Positions 54,168 through 62,417 of a stretch of 64,000 nucleotides of DNA are shown piece by piece. Numbering within the stretch: position 1 is the stretch's first letter; the number at the start of each line of letters is the position of its first letter. The translations under genes were made by a program, and so were the position numbers. Origin of the DNA: Pseudomonas sp. 7SR1 (GTDB lineage: Bacteria; Pseudomonadota; Gammaproteobacteria; Pseudomonadales; Pseudomonadaceae); assembly GCF_900156465.1 (NCBI RefSeq), contig NZ_LT707064.1:4541001-4605000 (forward strand). The letters run 5' to 3'. The notes below the pieces were generated by a model. It was not told where the DNA came from, searched no databases, and saw nothing but the letters and a program-made list of their open reading frames with translations.

Positions 54168-54839
54168 CTACGCCTTCGATAAGGGTGAGTGCTGGATGAA
54201 ACAACGGCCGAACATGTCGAGGGCGACGTCGACCCGCTGGCTGATCTGCTCGTCGCTCCAGTGCTGCTGGATGCCCAGGGTGAACAGCTTGAGGGGCTGT
54301 GAAATCAACAAGGCGTCGATCAATTCGATCGCAGGTTCCACATCACGGGCCGCCAGCAGTCCCTTGCCGGCGGCCTTGCCCAACCAGCCCCGCAACAGGC
54401 TCAGGCAGCGCTCGGCGCCCTCCTGGTACCAGATCCTGGCGATACCTGGCGCGTTCTCACGTCCCTGGGCCGCCATCAGATAAAGGCCCAGCGCCAACGG
54501 CGACAACGTCAGGCGTGCCCACAGCGTCAGGTACATGCGCAACTCACTGAGCAGGTCCTCGGCGCAATCGATGCCGCTTTCCAGCAGCAGTTCGAGGGTC
54601 GACAAATCCCGGGCCACCAGTTGCGACAACAGCGCTTCCTTGCTTTCCACCAGCAGGTAGACGGTCTTTTTCGAGACTCCGGCGGCACGGGCGATGGCGT
54701 CCATGGTGACATTGGCGAAATTGCCATTGCCGACCGCCTCCGCCGCCGCATCCAGCAGCAGGCTCATCTGCTCCTGGCGACTGCGAACAGGCGGTCGGCC
54801 TCGACCGCGCCTGACGGTCTGCAAGGTGCTTTCAGGCAT
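54168..54839 (-). CDS. TetR family repressor
   Basis: The 223-residue protein has a TetR helix-turn-helix at about 25-72 (AEAVGNGNFANVTMDAIARAAGVSKKTVYLLVESKEALL, by its key Gly-Asn, Ile-Ala and Val-Tyr positions). A variable ligand-binding part follows. The N-terminal RRGRGRPPVRSRQE segment is typical of the AcrR_C-like group. The start at 54839 overlaps the esterase stop by 8 bp. It is last in the row calB-esterase-TetR and could give substrate-dependent negative control of that row. The row is convergent with the activator gene (18 bp apart). Confidence 0.85.
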   Translation of the reverse strand: MPESTLQTVRRGRGRPPVRSRQEQMSLLLDAAAEAVGNGNFANVTMDAIARAAGVSKKTVYLLVESKEALLSQLVARDLSTLELLLESGIDCAEDLLSELRMYLTLWARLTLSPLALGLYLMAAQGRENAPGIARIWYQEGAERCLSLLRGWLGKAAGKGLLAARDVEPAIELIDALLISQPLKLFTLGIQQHWSDEQISQRVDVALDMFGRCFIQHSPLSKA

Positions 54840-55761
54840 AAGCGCTCTCGTTCTCCTGCACTGCCCTGCCGTGAAACGCCTCGCGCAGGGCATCCTCTAT
54901 CGACTGCCAGGCCTCATGGGCCGAAGCGTCCGGTCCCAGATGGGTGAACATATGGTCGCAACCTTGGAACATCTTCGCGTTCACCGAGACACCGGCCTGA
55001 CGCAACTTTTGCGCATAGGCGTCACCCTCGGCGCGCAGGATATCGTACTCGGCCGTGATCAGGGTCGTGGCGGGCATGCCCTTCAACGCCTCGACCGTTG
55101 CCAGCAATGGCGACGCCAGAGGGTCCTGGGCCTGGGCTGGATCGCTCAGGTAGCAGCTGTTGAAGAAACGCACCAGGCCCGCGCCAAGCAGCGGCTTGTC
55201 CAGGGGCGAATGCTTGAGTGACGGGTCCTGGAGCAAATCCAGGACCGGATAATCGATGATTTGATGCACCACCCGCAGCCCTTGGTGCCCCCGCGCAAGA
55301 TTGGCCACGCCGGTGGCCAGGTTGCCGCCAGCGCTGTGCCCGCCGACAGCGATACGCTGGGGGTCGATGCCCAGGTCCGCAGCCTGTTCGGCCAGCCATT
55401 CGAGCACCTTGAAACTCTGGCGCAGGCCGGCGGGAAACGGATGTTCGGGCGCCAGGACGTAATCCAGGTTCACCACCAGGCACCCAAGGTTATGGGCCAG
55501 TCGGCGGCAGTAACTGTCGTCATGTTCGGGCACGCCGGCCACGAAACCGCCGCCGTGCAGGTTCAGATACACCGGTAAAGGGCTTGTGTACGTGACAACC
55601 GGCCAATAGAACAATGCCCGTGCCGGCCCCCAGGCCGTCGGGATATCGACTTCGTCCACGCTGCGCAGCGGATGCTGCGCCGGATCGTACGTGAACCTGG
55701 CTTTCATGCGCTTGGCCAGGGCACGCAGCAGCTTGGCCTTGAAGCTTTTCAATACGCTCAT
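54832..55761 (-). CDS. HSL-type carboxylesterase
   Basis: The 309-residue alpha/beta hydrolase has the HSL-family oxyanion motif HGGGF (69-73), the nucleophile GHSAGG (141-146, Ser143), a catalytic Asp in ITAEYDILR and a C-terminal His in CDHMF. It resembles Lip-/NlhH-type esterases that cleave short esters. No signal peptide is visible. It lies directly after calB (20 bp) and before TetR (8-bp overlap). Cleavage of an ester of coniferyl alcohol or of a cinnamic ester is a reasonable inference. The start at 55761 follows GGGAG. Confidence 0.88.
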   Translation of the reverse strand: MSVLKSFKAKLLRALAKRMKARFTYDPAQHPLRSVDEVDIPTAWGPARALFYWPVVTYTSPLPVYLNLHGGGFVAGVPEHDDSYCRRLAHNLGCLVVNLDYVLAPEHPFPAGLRQSFKVLEWLAEQAADLGIDPQRIAVGGHSAGGNLATGVANLARGHQGLRVVHQIIDYPVLDLLQDPSLKHSPLDKPLLGAGLVRFFNSCYLSDPAQAQDPLASPLLATVEALKGMPATTLITAEYDILRAEGDAYAQKLRQAGVSVNAKMFQGCDHMFTHLGPDASAHEAWQSIEDALREAFHGRAVQENESAYA

Positions 55762-55781
55762 GATCAGGCTCCCTTCGCGGC

Positions 55782-57224
55782 TCACTCGGCCGTCAGCAAT
55801 TGATCCAGCAATCCGTGAATCATTGCGCCGTAGGGTGCGCGCATCGCCAGGTTCGACTCACCGATCGGGCTCTGTACCACCACCGCCTTGGCATGGCTGA
55901 AGGTACGGAATCCGTAGACGCCATGATAGGCGCCCATGCCGGAATGGCCGACACCACCGAAAGGCAGCGCCTCGAACAGCACATGGCTCATGACATCATT
56001 GATCACCACCGCGCCTGATGTGGTGCGCTTGAGCACCTGCTGGCGCTCGTCGGCATCCTCGCCGAAGTAATACGCCGCCAGGGGGCGTGGACGGCTATTG
56101 ACGTAGTCGATTGCGCTGGCGAAGTCGCGGTAGGTCTTGATCGGCAATAACGGCCCGAAAATCTCGTCGTGCAGGACCTGCATGTGCTCGCTGGGATCGA
56201 GTACCAAAGTCGGGGCGATCTTGCGAATCTCGCGATCGGCCAGGTCTTCCTGGGCCGGATTCATCTCGATCAGCCGAGCCCCCTTGGCCCTGGCGTCGGC
56301 GAGATAACCGTGCAAGCGGTCGAAGTTGCGCGGGTTGATGATAGAGGTGTAGTCCGGATTGTCCCGCAACGTCGGGTACAGGGTGGCTACAAATCGCAGC
56401 GCCTCTTCGACGAAGTCTTCGAGCCACTCTTGCGGCAACAGCACATAGTCCGGCGCCAGGCAGATCTGGCCGGCGTTGAAGGTCTTCACCGTCAGCACTC
56501 GCTGGACCGCCATAGCCAGATCGGCGCTGCGCGAGACCAGCACGGGCGATTTGCCGCCCAGCTCCAGGGTCACCGGCACCAGGTTCTCCGAGGCGGCCCG
56601 CATGATGTGCCGAGCCACTGACGTACCGCCGGTGAAGATCAGGTGATCGAACGGTTGTGCACTGAACAGCGCCCCGACCTCAGCGTCGCCCAGTACCGTG
56701 CTCAATTCGTTCTCGTGGAAATAGCGGCCCACCAGCTCACCGATCAGCGCCGAGGTGCGCGGGGTCAGCTCCGAGGGCTTGAGCATGGCGCGGTTGCCGG
56801 CGGCGAAAATGCTCGCCAACGGCCCGAAGGCCAGCACGATGGGGAAATTCCACGGACTGATCACCCCGACCACGCCCAGTGGCTGGTACTCGACCCGGGC
56901 CTGGCATCCGGGAAACGGGGCCGGATGGGATTGCGGCTGCATCCATTGAGCCAGGTATTCACGGCAGTGCTTGAGGCTGGCCACCGAACCGGCGATATCG
57001 GACAACAGGGTTTGCTCGCGGCTGCGATTGCCGAAGTCCGCAGACACCGCAGCGACGATGGCCTCACGGTTGTCCAGCAACAAGGCAATCGCCCGGTCGA
57101 GGCGATCACGGCGCAATTCCAGGCTCGCCGGCCCCTCGTCCAGGTGAGCTTGCTTCATTCGTGCGAGTGCTGCCGACAGTTGTTCGGCACAAGACGTCGT
57201 GGCGGATTGGCTGGTGATGCTCAT
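55782..57224 (-). CDS. calB: Coniferyl-aldehyde dehydrogenase
   Basis: The 480-residue protein is an aldehyde dehydrogenase with PWNFP (Asn126), LELGGK (Glu221) and the nucleophile Cys255 in NAGQICLAPDY. It agrees closely with HR199 CalB as I recall it, including the shared AQWM, FNAGQICLAPDYVL and FGGVGHSGMGAYHG segments and the length. It oxidises coniferyl aldehyde to ferulate with NAD(P). It is first in the row with an HSL esterase and a TetR gene. No sigma-54 promoter was found before it, so it may use sigma-70 control. Confidence 0.87.
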   Translation of the reverse strand: MSITSQSATTSCAEQLSAALARMKQAHLDEGPASLELRRDRLDRAIALLLDNREAIVAAVSADFGNRSREQTLLSDIAGSVASLKHCREYLAQWMQPQSHPAPFPGCQARVEYQPLGVVGVISPWNFPIVLAFGPLASIFAAGNRAMLKPSELTPRTSALIGELVGRYFHENELSTVLGDAEVGALFSAQPFDHLIFTGGTSVARHIMRAASENLVPVTLELGGKSPVLVSRSADLAMAVQRVLTVKTFNAGQICLAPDYVLLPQEWLEDFVEEALRFVATLYPTLRDNPDYTSIINPRNFDRLHGYLADARAKGARLIEMNPAQEDLADREIRKIAPTLVLDPSEHMQVLHDEIFGPLLPIKTYRDFASAIDYVNSRPRPLAAYYFGEDADERQQVLKRTTSGAVVINDVMSHVLFEALPFGGVGHSGMGAYHGVYGFRTFSHAKAVVVQSPIGESNLAMRAPYGAMIHGLLDQLLTAE

Positions 57225-57532
57225 GGTGTGGGTGCCTGCTGATTGATTGTTATTAGACAGTACTAAATACCGGGCAAGCGGACGCCGCTGTCGGCTCGCG
57301 GGCCGAGTATGACAAAAAAATCAACAAAGGAAACCCTTCAGTTTCTTTATTTGATGACACCTGTGAACGTGCCTTATAGCCAATGAAAACAGGAATATCG
57401 AGAAGAAATGACAGGTACGTTGCCCGTTCTGGCGACGCACCTGATATGAAATAGAAGCAAGGAGAAAAGCTGCACGGTCAATGCATCTAATTAATTTAGA
57501 TAACTATTTTTTCTTGCATCAAACGGGCGGTC
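57225..57532. other. AT-rich region upstream of calB
   Basis: These 308 bp lie between the TrmK-like stop and calB, both on the minus strand. The right half (57470-57515) is very AT-rich and would suit a promoter; a T-N11-A or TetR-type palindrome is not clear. A short hairpin-like ACCGGTTGAGACCG segment overlaps the TrmK stop. No gene or sigma-54 element was found. Confidence 0.45.
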
Positions 57533-58264
57533 TCAACCGGTGAAATGCCCAGGATGAGCCTTCTCGCAAGCGTTCAAAAGCACGCTGATCCAGCGGATCT
57601 GCCGGGTGAGGTCCTGGACCTTCTCCTCGGGCATGGTTTGTCGCGCGCGGGTGAAACCCGCCAGGGTGCCCTGCTTGCGGCGCAGCGCGCGCTGCCACTT
57701 GTCCAGGAATGCCGGCGTACGCGCCTGCATCAGCAAGGGGCCAAAATACAATTCTTCATCGGTATAGATCACCGGTCCGGTACGATCGGCGACGATGATT
57801 TCGTAGTCGAAACGATTTTCCCGCAAGGCTTCCTCACACAGGATCCGGTAGTCGTTTCGCATCAGCCACTGGCGCAGCGGTTGTTCGCCGCCGTTGGGTT
57901 GCAGGATCAGCCGCTCCTGGCCGTTAAGGCGTGCCTTGCCGTCCTCGAGAATGTCGCGGATGGTCTCGCCGCCCATGCCGCAGAGGCTGATCGCGCTGAT
58001 CCCGTCCTGCGCTTCGATGGCTGCCAGGCCATCGGCCAGGCGCACGCAGATTCGCGTCTGCAGGTCATTCTCGTGCACGGTGCGCATGGCCGCGCGATAC
58101 GGCGTCAGTGCCACTTCACCGGCCACCGCCGCGACGATAGCGCCACGACGCATCAACGCTACCGGCAGGTAGCCGTGGTCCGAGCCGATATCGGCCAGGC
58201 GTGCGCCGGCCGGCACATGCGCGGCCACCCGTTCCAGGCGCGTGGACAATGTCTGCTCGTTCAA
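57533..58264 (-). CDS. TrmK-like tRNA (adenine-N1) methyltransferase
   Basis: The 243-residue protein has the SAM-binding motif of the TrmK family (RLADIGSDHGYLP, residues about 22-34), the AISLCGMGGETIRDIL block and the LQPNGGE motif. In Gram-positive bacteria TrmK methylates A22 of tRNA; the Pseudomonas relatives are mostly annotated simply as SAM-dependent methyltransferases. The start is a TTG at 58264 after AAGGAG with 7-nt spacing, giving LNEQTLSTRLERV, the family opening; the longer ATG frame at 58318 has no site. Confidence 0.8.
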   Translation of the reverse strand: MNEQTLSTRLERVAAHVPAGARLADIGSDHGYLPVALMRRGAIVAAVAGEVALTPYRAAMRTVHENDLQTRICVRLADGLAAIEAQDGISAISLCGMGGETIRDILEDGKARLNGQERLILQPNGGEQPLRQWLMRNDYRILCEEALRENRFDYEIIVADRTGPVIYTDEELYFGPLLMQARTPAFLDKWQRALRRKQGTLAGFTRARQTMPEEKVQDLTRQIRWISVLLNACEKAHPGHFTG

Positions 58265-58384
58265 CCCACCGCTCCTTTGCGTGATCGTCGGCCCGGTTGA
58301 CCGGATCGGGGGGCGCAATTGTGTCGGGCAATGCAGCGCATTTCAAATCCAACTGACGGAGTCGGGCTACCGGCCCGAGCAGGC

Positions 58385-58417
58385 AAAAAAAACCCCGTTA
58401 CCGAGGCCGGTACGGGG
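58385..58417 (-). terminator. Intrinsic terminator after lipoprotein gene
   Basis: A GC-rich stem (58393-58403 with 58408-58417, one bulge) is followed on the minus strand by eight T (complement of 58385-58392). It lies about 60 bp past the lipoprotein stop at 58477. Confidence 0.85.
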
Positions 58418-58476
58418 CTAAGGGAATTGGTTGGTTGCGGCCAACCAAAGGAGCACAGACAAAACGTTCGGGCCGG

Positions 58477-58818
58477 TCAGATGCAATCCTGTGCGGCGCG
58501 TTCAAAACTCGATGGCAGCAGGCTCGAAGCCAGCAGCCGGCGTTCGTAGATGAATACCTTGCCGCCATTTCCAGCCTTGTAGGCTTCCAGCACGTTGTCC
58601 GCCGCGACCTTGCTCGGCACTACGATCCGGTAGCTGCGCTGGGTTTGCGAAACGGTCGGGTTCAAGGTGCTGCTCTGCAGCTTGGGCACGACGCAATCTG
58701 CGTATTCGGCCGGTGTCTTCTCGGTCGTCAAGGTCAGGGACGGATCGTTCGGTGCGGACGCACAACCGGCGAGCAACAGTGAGGCCATCGCCATGGCGGG
58801 CATGAATAAAGGGCGCAT
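58477..58818 (-). CDS. Small lipoprotein
   Basis: The 113-residue product has a signal peptide with the lipobox LLAGC (Cys at about residue 19). The mature part is short, with Cys at about 42 and 112 that could form a disulfide, and a central YRIVVPSKVAADNVLEAY segment (key Tyr and Val positions). I recognise no family. It is monocistronic: its own terminator lies downstream and the neighbouring yghU gene is divergent. Confidence 0.72.
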   Translation of the reverse strand: MRPLFMPAMAMASLLLAGCASAPNDPSLTLTTEKTPAEYADCVVPKLQSSTLNPTVSQTQRSYRIVVPSKVAADNVLEAYKAGNGGKVFIYERRLLASSLLPSSFERAAQDCI

Positions 58819-59065
58819 CGGGCTTTCCTGGAAATGAAGTCTGGTTCGTTATGCGATGGAGGCGATTGTCCTTGGATCGACAACGAAGCAGAACTTGCTT
58901 TTCTTGATGGTCACTATCACTTCAAGCAATAGTTATGGCGTAGACCTTCCCGGCCGACTGCTATTCAATCGTGACGTTGGCTCGGGCACGGTCATGGACC
59001 GTGGCTGAGTCGTCCATATTTGCGGCCTGCCGTGATCGCCGCTAGCAAACGATGAGGTCCGTCCC

Positions 59066-59905
59066 ATGAATGAAACGTCCTACATACCTCCGAAAGTCTG
59101 GACACACGAAGCCCCCTCAGGCGGTCACTTCGCCAATATCAATCGACCCGTCGCAGGGCCCACCCATGAGAAGACCCTGCCCGTCGGCAAGCATCCGTTG
59201 CAGCTTTATTCCCTGGCCACGCCCAACGGCGTGAAAGTGACCATCCTGCTGGAGGAGCTGCTGGCACTTGGGCATACCGGCGCGGAGTACGACGCCTGGC
59301 TGATTCGCATCAACGAGGGCGACCAGTTCTCCAGCGGCTTCGTCCAGATCAACCCTAACTCGAAGATCCCGGCCCTGCTGGACCGTAGCGTCGAGCCGTC
59401 GATCCGTGTCTTCGAATCGGGCTCGATCCTTCTTTACCTGGCGCAGAAGTTCTCGGCGTTCCTGCCCACCGACCTGGCCGGGCGCACCGAAACCCTGAAC
59501 TGGCTGTTCTGGCAAATGGGCTCGGCGCCCTACCTGGGCGGAGGCTTCGGCCATTTCTATGCCTATGCACCGGAGAAACTCGAGTACCCCATCAACCGCT
59601 TCACCATGGAAGCCAAGCGCCAACTGGATGTGCTGGATCGTCGCCTTGCCGAAAGTCGTTACCTGGCCGGCAATGATTACACCATCGCCGATATCGCGGT
59701 CTGGCCGTGGTATGGCCAACTGGTGCGCAACAATGTTTATTCGGCTGCCGAGTTCCTCAGTGCCCACGAATACACCCATGTGCAGCGCTGGGCGGAAGAG
59801 ATCGCCAAGCGGCCAGCGGTGATCCGGGGACAACGGGTCAACAGGACCTGGGGCGATGAGGCGAGCCAGGTGCCGGAGCGGCATGACGCACGGGATCTGG
59901 GCTGA
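59066..59905 (+). CDS. yghU: YghU-type glutathione transferase
   Basis: The 279-residue protein has a thioredoxin-like N-domain with the Asn-rich YSLATPNGVKVTILLEE region (about 48-65) and a helical C-domain. The NPNSKIPALLD and FESGSILLYLA segments supply the conserved glutathione-binding residues. The N-terminal extension before the thioredoxin fold is typical of E. coli YghU and YfcG relatives, which reduce disulfide-type substrates. It is cytoplasmic. The gene stands alone; a strong hairpin follows the stop. Confidence 0.88.
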   Translation: MNETSYIPPKVWTHEAPSGGHFANINRPVAGPTHEKTLPVGKHPLQLYSLATPNGVKVTILLEELLALGHTGAEYDAWLIRINEGDQFSSGFVQINPNSKIPALLDRSVEPSIRVFESGSILLYLAQKFSAFLPTDLAGRTETLNWLFWQMGSAPYLGGGFGHFYAYAPEKLEYPINRFTMEAKRQLDVLDRRLAESRYLAGNDYTIADIAVWPWYGQLVRNNVYSAAEFLSAHEYTHVQRWAEEIAKRPAVIRGQRVNRTWGDEASQVPERHDARDLG

Positions 59906-59910
59906 CCTGC

Positions 59911-59945
59911 CTCTCGGTCCGGGGGCATGTCCCCCGGACCGAGAG
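59911..59945. terminator. Perfect 15-bp hairpin after yghU
   Basis: CTCTCGGTCCGGGGG (59911-59925) pairs with CCCCCGGACCGAGAG (59931-59945) around CATGT. No T-run follows on either strand, so it may be a transcript end stabiliser or a Rho-linked terminator. Confidence 0.6.
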
Positions 59946-59958
59946 CGGTCAACGCTTA

Positions 59959-59997
59959 GGCTGTACGAAAACTCTTGAGACGAAGGTCAGGCAAGGC
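59959..59997 (+). repeat. Dispersed repeat, left copy
   Basis: A 39-bp segment starting GGCTGTACGAAAACT and ending in a 23-bp block that recurs exactly at 60993-61015. The two copies stand in the same orientation around the VOC and YCII genes. No transposase remnant is present. Confidence 0.65.
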
Positions 59998-60016
59998 TGT
60001 GTTCAACGCAGCGTTT

Positions 60017-60424
60017 TCAGCTCTGCCCCTCGCAGTTGACCATCCAGGCAATCCCGAAACGATCTTCGAACATGGCGAAACGCTCCGCCCAGAAGGTCTT
60101 CGCCAACGGCATCTGTACGTTGCCACCCGCGCTCAAGCCATGGAACAGGCGCTCGGCCTCGGCAACGCTGTCGACATTGAGGGATATCGATACACCCTGG
60201 GGTTTTTGAAAGGGCTGGCCCGGTGGGCAATCGGAAGCCATGATGCTGAAATCGCCCACCGTCAGGCAGGCATGCAGGATCATGTCCGGGTCCTTGGGCA
60301 CGCCCGCCTCCTGCGGCGCGTCGGCGAAAGACATGGAAAACACCTCGCCGCCCAGCACCTCTTTGTACAAGGCAAAAGCTTCCTTACAGTGACCATTGAA
60401 ACCCAGGTAGGGAATGATTTTCAT
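60017..60424 (-). CDS. VOC/PhnB-like protein
   Basis: The 135-residue protein belongs to the VOC superfamily PhnB-like group: the opening MKIIPYLGFNGHCKEAFALY, a paired beta-alpha-beta-beta-beta arrangement, FHGLSAGG, the FWAERFAMFEDRFGIAWMV segment (key Phe-Trp-Phe-Asp-Gly-Trp). It lacks the metal ligands of glyoxalase I at one position, and function is unknown. The start at 60424 follows CAGGAG; the upstream ATG is inside the neighbouring gene's stop region. It overlaps no gene and follows the YCII-like gene in the same direction. Confidence 0.82.
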   Translation of the reverse strand: MKIIPYLGFNGHCKEAFALYKEVLGGEVFSMSFADAPQEAGVPKDPDMILHACLTVGDFSIMASDCPPGQPFQKPQGVSISLNVDSVAEAERLFHGLSAGGNVQMPLAKTFWAERFAMFEDRFGIAWMVNCEGQS

Positions 60425-60447
60425 GGCGTAACTCCTGTTGTCGGTTT

Positions 60448-60873
60448 TCACGATTGACGGGACACCCGGGCTCGCAAGCGTTCTTCCTGCTCGCGCAACT
60501 CAGGTGTAAAGGTCTCGCCAAAATCCTCGGCTTCGAAGATCTGGCGTATTTCGATTTCGCTGTCGCTGATCATTGGGTTCGGGCAACGCTTGACCCAATC
60601 GATCGCCTCTTGCAACGACTGGACCTGGAAAATCCAGAAGCCGGCAATCAGCTCCCCGGTGTGGGCAAAGGGTCCGTCGACCACCGTCCGGTCCTGCCCT
60701 GAAAACCGCACGCGCACCCCCTTGGCGCTGGGATGCAGACCTTCGGCGGCGAGCAGGACGCCTGCCTTGACCAGTTCCTCATTGTAGGCCCCCATGGCCG
60801 TCAGCAAGGCTTCGCTGGGCAGTTGCCCGGCTTCCGATTCCGGGCTGGCTTTTACGATCACCATGAATCGCAT
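60448..60873 (-). CDS. YCII-related (DGPF) protein
   Basis: The 141-residue protein has the YCII/DGPF pattern: MRFMVIVKA start, HPSAKGVRVRF, then VDGPF (residues about 65-69), then GFWIFQVQSLQEAIDWV helix and the ISDSEIEIRQIFEAEDF strand. DGPF proteins are often encoded next to ECF sigma factors and PhnB-like proteins; here only the PhnB-like partner at 60017 is present. Its start at 60873 has a good GGAG site. The pair is flanked by a dispersed repeat. Confidence 0.84.
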   Translation of the reverse strand: MRFMVIVKASPESEAGQLPSEALLTAMGAYNEELVKAGVLLAAEGLHPSAKGVRVRFSGQDRTVVDGPFAHTGELIAGFWIFQVQSLQEAIDWVKRCPNPMISDSEIEIRQIFEAEDFGETFTPELREQEERLRARVSRQS

Positions 60874-60975
60874 GGTCTTATCTCCTGGTGGCAGATAAGC
60901 CGTCCTTGTGGCGGCTCCATGGATAATCGAACGGCAACGGATGGAATCGACAGCGATGGGAAAGTTATTTTGCCT

Positions 60976-61015
60976 GGCTCTTTACGAAGGTATTGAGACG
61001 AAGGTCAGGCAAGGC
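60976..61015 (+). repeat. Dispersed repeat, right copy
   Basis: Second copy of the repeat at 59959, starting GGCTCTTTACGAAGG. The last 23 bp (60993-61015) are identical in both copies. Confidence 0.65.
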
Positions 61016-61077
61016 AAAGAATCCAGGAACGTTCTATGCCGATGCCCTCAGTCCAAGGCAATTCGATTATTTTGAAG

Positions 61078-61322
61078 TCATTTTCTATTGTTCATCCGAC
61101 TGGCGCGAATGCTCGCCTCCTGGGCGGTCCGTTGTGCCTGTTCAGCGAGCGCCATAGCCTGGTCTGCTTTCATGTAGGCTTCATCGGCCCTTAGCCGCGC
61201 CGTTGCGGCGTTATTTTCTGCAGACTCCAACCGCGCATCGACTTCTTGGGCGTGCCTGTTACTGCACCCGGCGCTGATCGCCAGGGCAGCCCCAACGAAA
61301 CGATGGGCAAATATCTGTTCAT
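61078..61322 (-). pseudogene. oprI: OprI/Lpp-like lipoprotein, frameshifted
   Basis: The mature part is a typical OprI: lipobox SAGC then a helical heptad zone in which Ala is repeated (AATARLRADEAYMKADQAMALAEQAQRTAQEAS written by key Ala/Asp positions), ending RASRMNNRK rather than the usual SRK. The natural start is the ATG at 61322 (with AGGAA upstream), but a G4 run at 61290-61293 puts the signal peptide out of frame; a fifth G would restore an ordinary MNRYLPIVSLG-AALAISAGC signal. A TTG-started longer frame from 61347 is the alternative and would have an abnormal signal peptide. It is either a real frameshift or a sequencing error. Confidence 0.65.
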
Positions 61323-61394
61323 GACCGGTTCCTCGAGATAGACGCAATCAGAAAAGACTGCCGCTCAACTATCGGGCCTCATCGTTCACCCGCG

Positions 61395-61408
61395 CTGATC
61401 TTTATCAA
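61395..61408 (-). promoter_or_regulatory. Fnr/Anr box upstream of OprI-like gene
   Basis: On the minus strand TTGAT-AAAG-ATCAG matches the Fnr consensus TTGAT-N4-ATCAA at 9 of 10 positions. The centre (61401.5) is about 31 bp from a -10-like GATAGT (61368-61373), as expected for a class II site, and the OprI-like ATG at 61322 follows. Confidence 0.6.
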
Positions 61409-61454
61409 GCTAATGCCCGCAGAACTACCGTCCCGAGGGCTTACTTGGATCCTG

Positions 61455-61468
61455 TTGACTTAGCTCAA
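61455..61468 (+). promoter_or_regulatory. Fnr/Anr box upstream of BON gene
   Basis: TTGAC-TTAG-CTCAA matches 8 of 10 consensus positions. The centre (61461.5) lies about 31 bp before a -10-like TAGAAG (61490-61495), and the BON gene starts at 61552. The spacing is that of a class II activated promoter. Confidence 0.55.
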
Positions 61469-61551
61469 TGTCCTGGCATCGCTCGAGCGTAGAAGAAACA
61501 GGCTGGGCAAACGCGCCCCGTACCTTCAACTCCTGCCTGGAGGACTTTGAA

Positions 61552-62199
61552 ATGAGCGACTTGAGCCTGCGCAACTCCATTCTTGAAGCACTGGAATTCG
61601 AGCCTGATATCAACGCTGCAAATATTGGCGTGGCCGTTGAAGACGGTATTGTCACCCTATCCGGACACGTCAGCAGTTTCACTCAGAAAATCAATGCTGA
61701 ACGAGCCGTCAAGAGCGTCAAAGGGGTGCGCGGCGTGGCTGAAGAAATACAGGTCAGGCTCGATAAAGGAGCCGGAGCGGCAGATGACGTCCTTGCCAAT
61801 CGTGCACTGAGCATTCTTGATTGGAACTGCGATGTACCCGAAGGCGACATCAAGGTGGTGGTGCAGGATGGATGGGTTGCGCTGGAAGGCGAAGTAGACT
61901 GGCAGTACCAGAGGGAAGCGGCTGAACGTGCGGTGTTCAAGTTATCCGGCGTCGTTGGCGTGAAGAACAGGCTCACACTGCGCCCGCGCGTGAATGCGAG
62001 CAATATCAAGCATTGTATCGAGCAGGCGCTCAAACGCAGTGCCGAGCTGGATGCCAAAGAGATCCACGTCAGTGTTGCAGGCGATGTAGTGAGACTCGAC
62101 GGCAAGGTTCATCTATGGAGTCAGCGCCGATTGGCAGAGCGGGCTGCCTGGTCCGTGCCTGGGGTCAGAGAGGTGAACGATCATTTATTGTTGGCATGA
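61552..62199 (+). CDS. Triple BON-domain protein
   Basis: The 215-residue protein consists of three BON domains of about 65-70 residues (about 2-70, 75-145 and 148-214). Each has the helix-strand-strand order ending in Gly-Val-strand units such as IVTLSGHVSS, WVALEGEVDW and VVRLDGKVHL. BON domains bind phospholipids or help envelope stability; OsmY-type relatives are periplasmic, but no signal peptide is seen here, so the location is unclear. The start at 61552 follows GGAGGAC. An Fnr-type box lies upstream. It is the same direction as the Fnr-family gene at 63564. Confidence 0.87.
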   Translation: MSDLSLRNSILEALEFEPDINAANIGVAVEDGIVTLSGHVSSFTQKINAERAVKSVKGVRGVAEEIQVRLDKGAGAADDVLANRALSILDWNCDVPEGDIKVVVQDGWVALEGEVDWQYQREAAERAVFKLSGVVGVKNRLTLRPRVNASNIKHCIEQALKRSAELDAKEIHVSVAGDVVRLDGKVHLWSQRRLAERAAWSVPGVREVNDHLLLA

Positions 62200-62387
62200 A
62201 TCGCTACCCTGATCGATCCTGTCGGCGCCATGCAGTCTCATCGATGAACCGTACCTGAGTGCCCCCACGGGGATTCGCTCGTGCGGGGTGTTGAGCCGCG
62301 CAGGAGTACCCGCCTCCACTCACAGTGAGCGCCTCATGCCGACACATACCCGGCGGGTGCGATTGGCGCCGACCACCCGCCAGCAAA

Positions 62388-62410
62388 GTGATGCAACGTC
62401 GCTGCATCAC
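62388..62410 (-). terminator. Hairpin after Met-rich protein gene
   Basis: GTGATGCA (62388-62395) pairs with TGCATCAC (62403-62410) around a 7-nt loop, 8 bp past the stop at 62418. Only a short T3 follows on the minus strand. Confidence 0.45.
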
Positions 62411-62417
62411 CTTGCAT

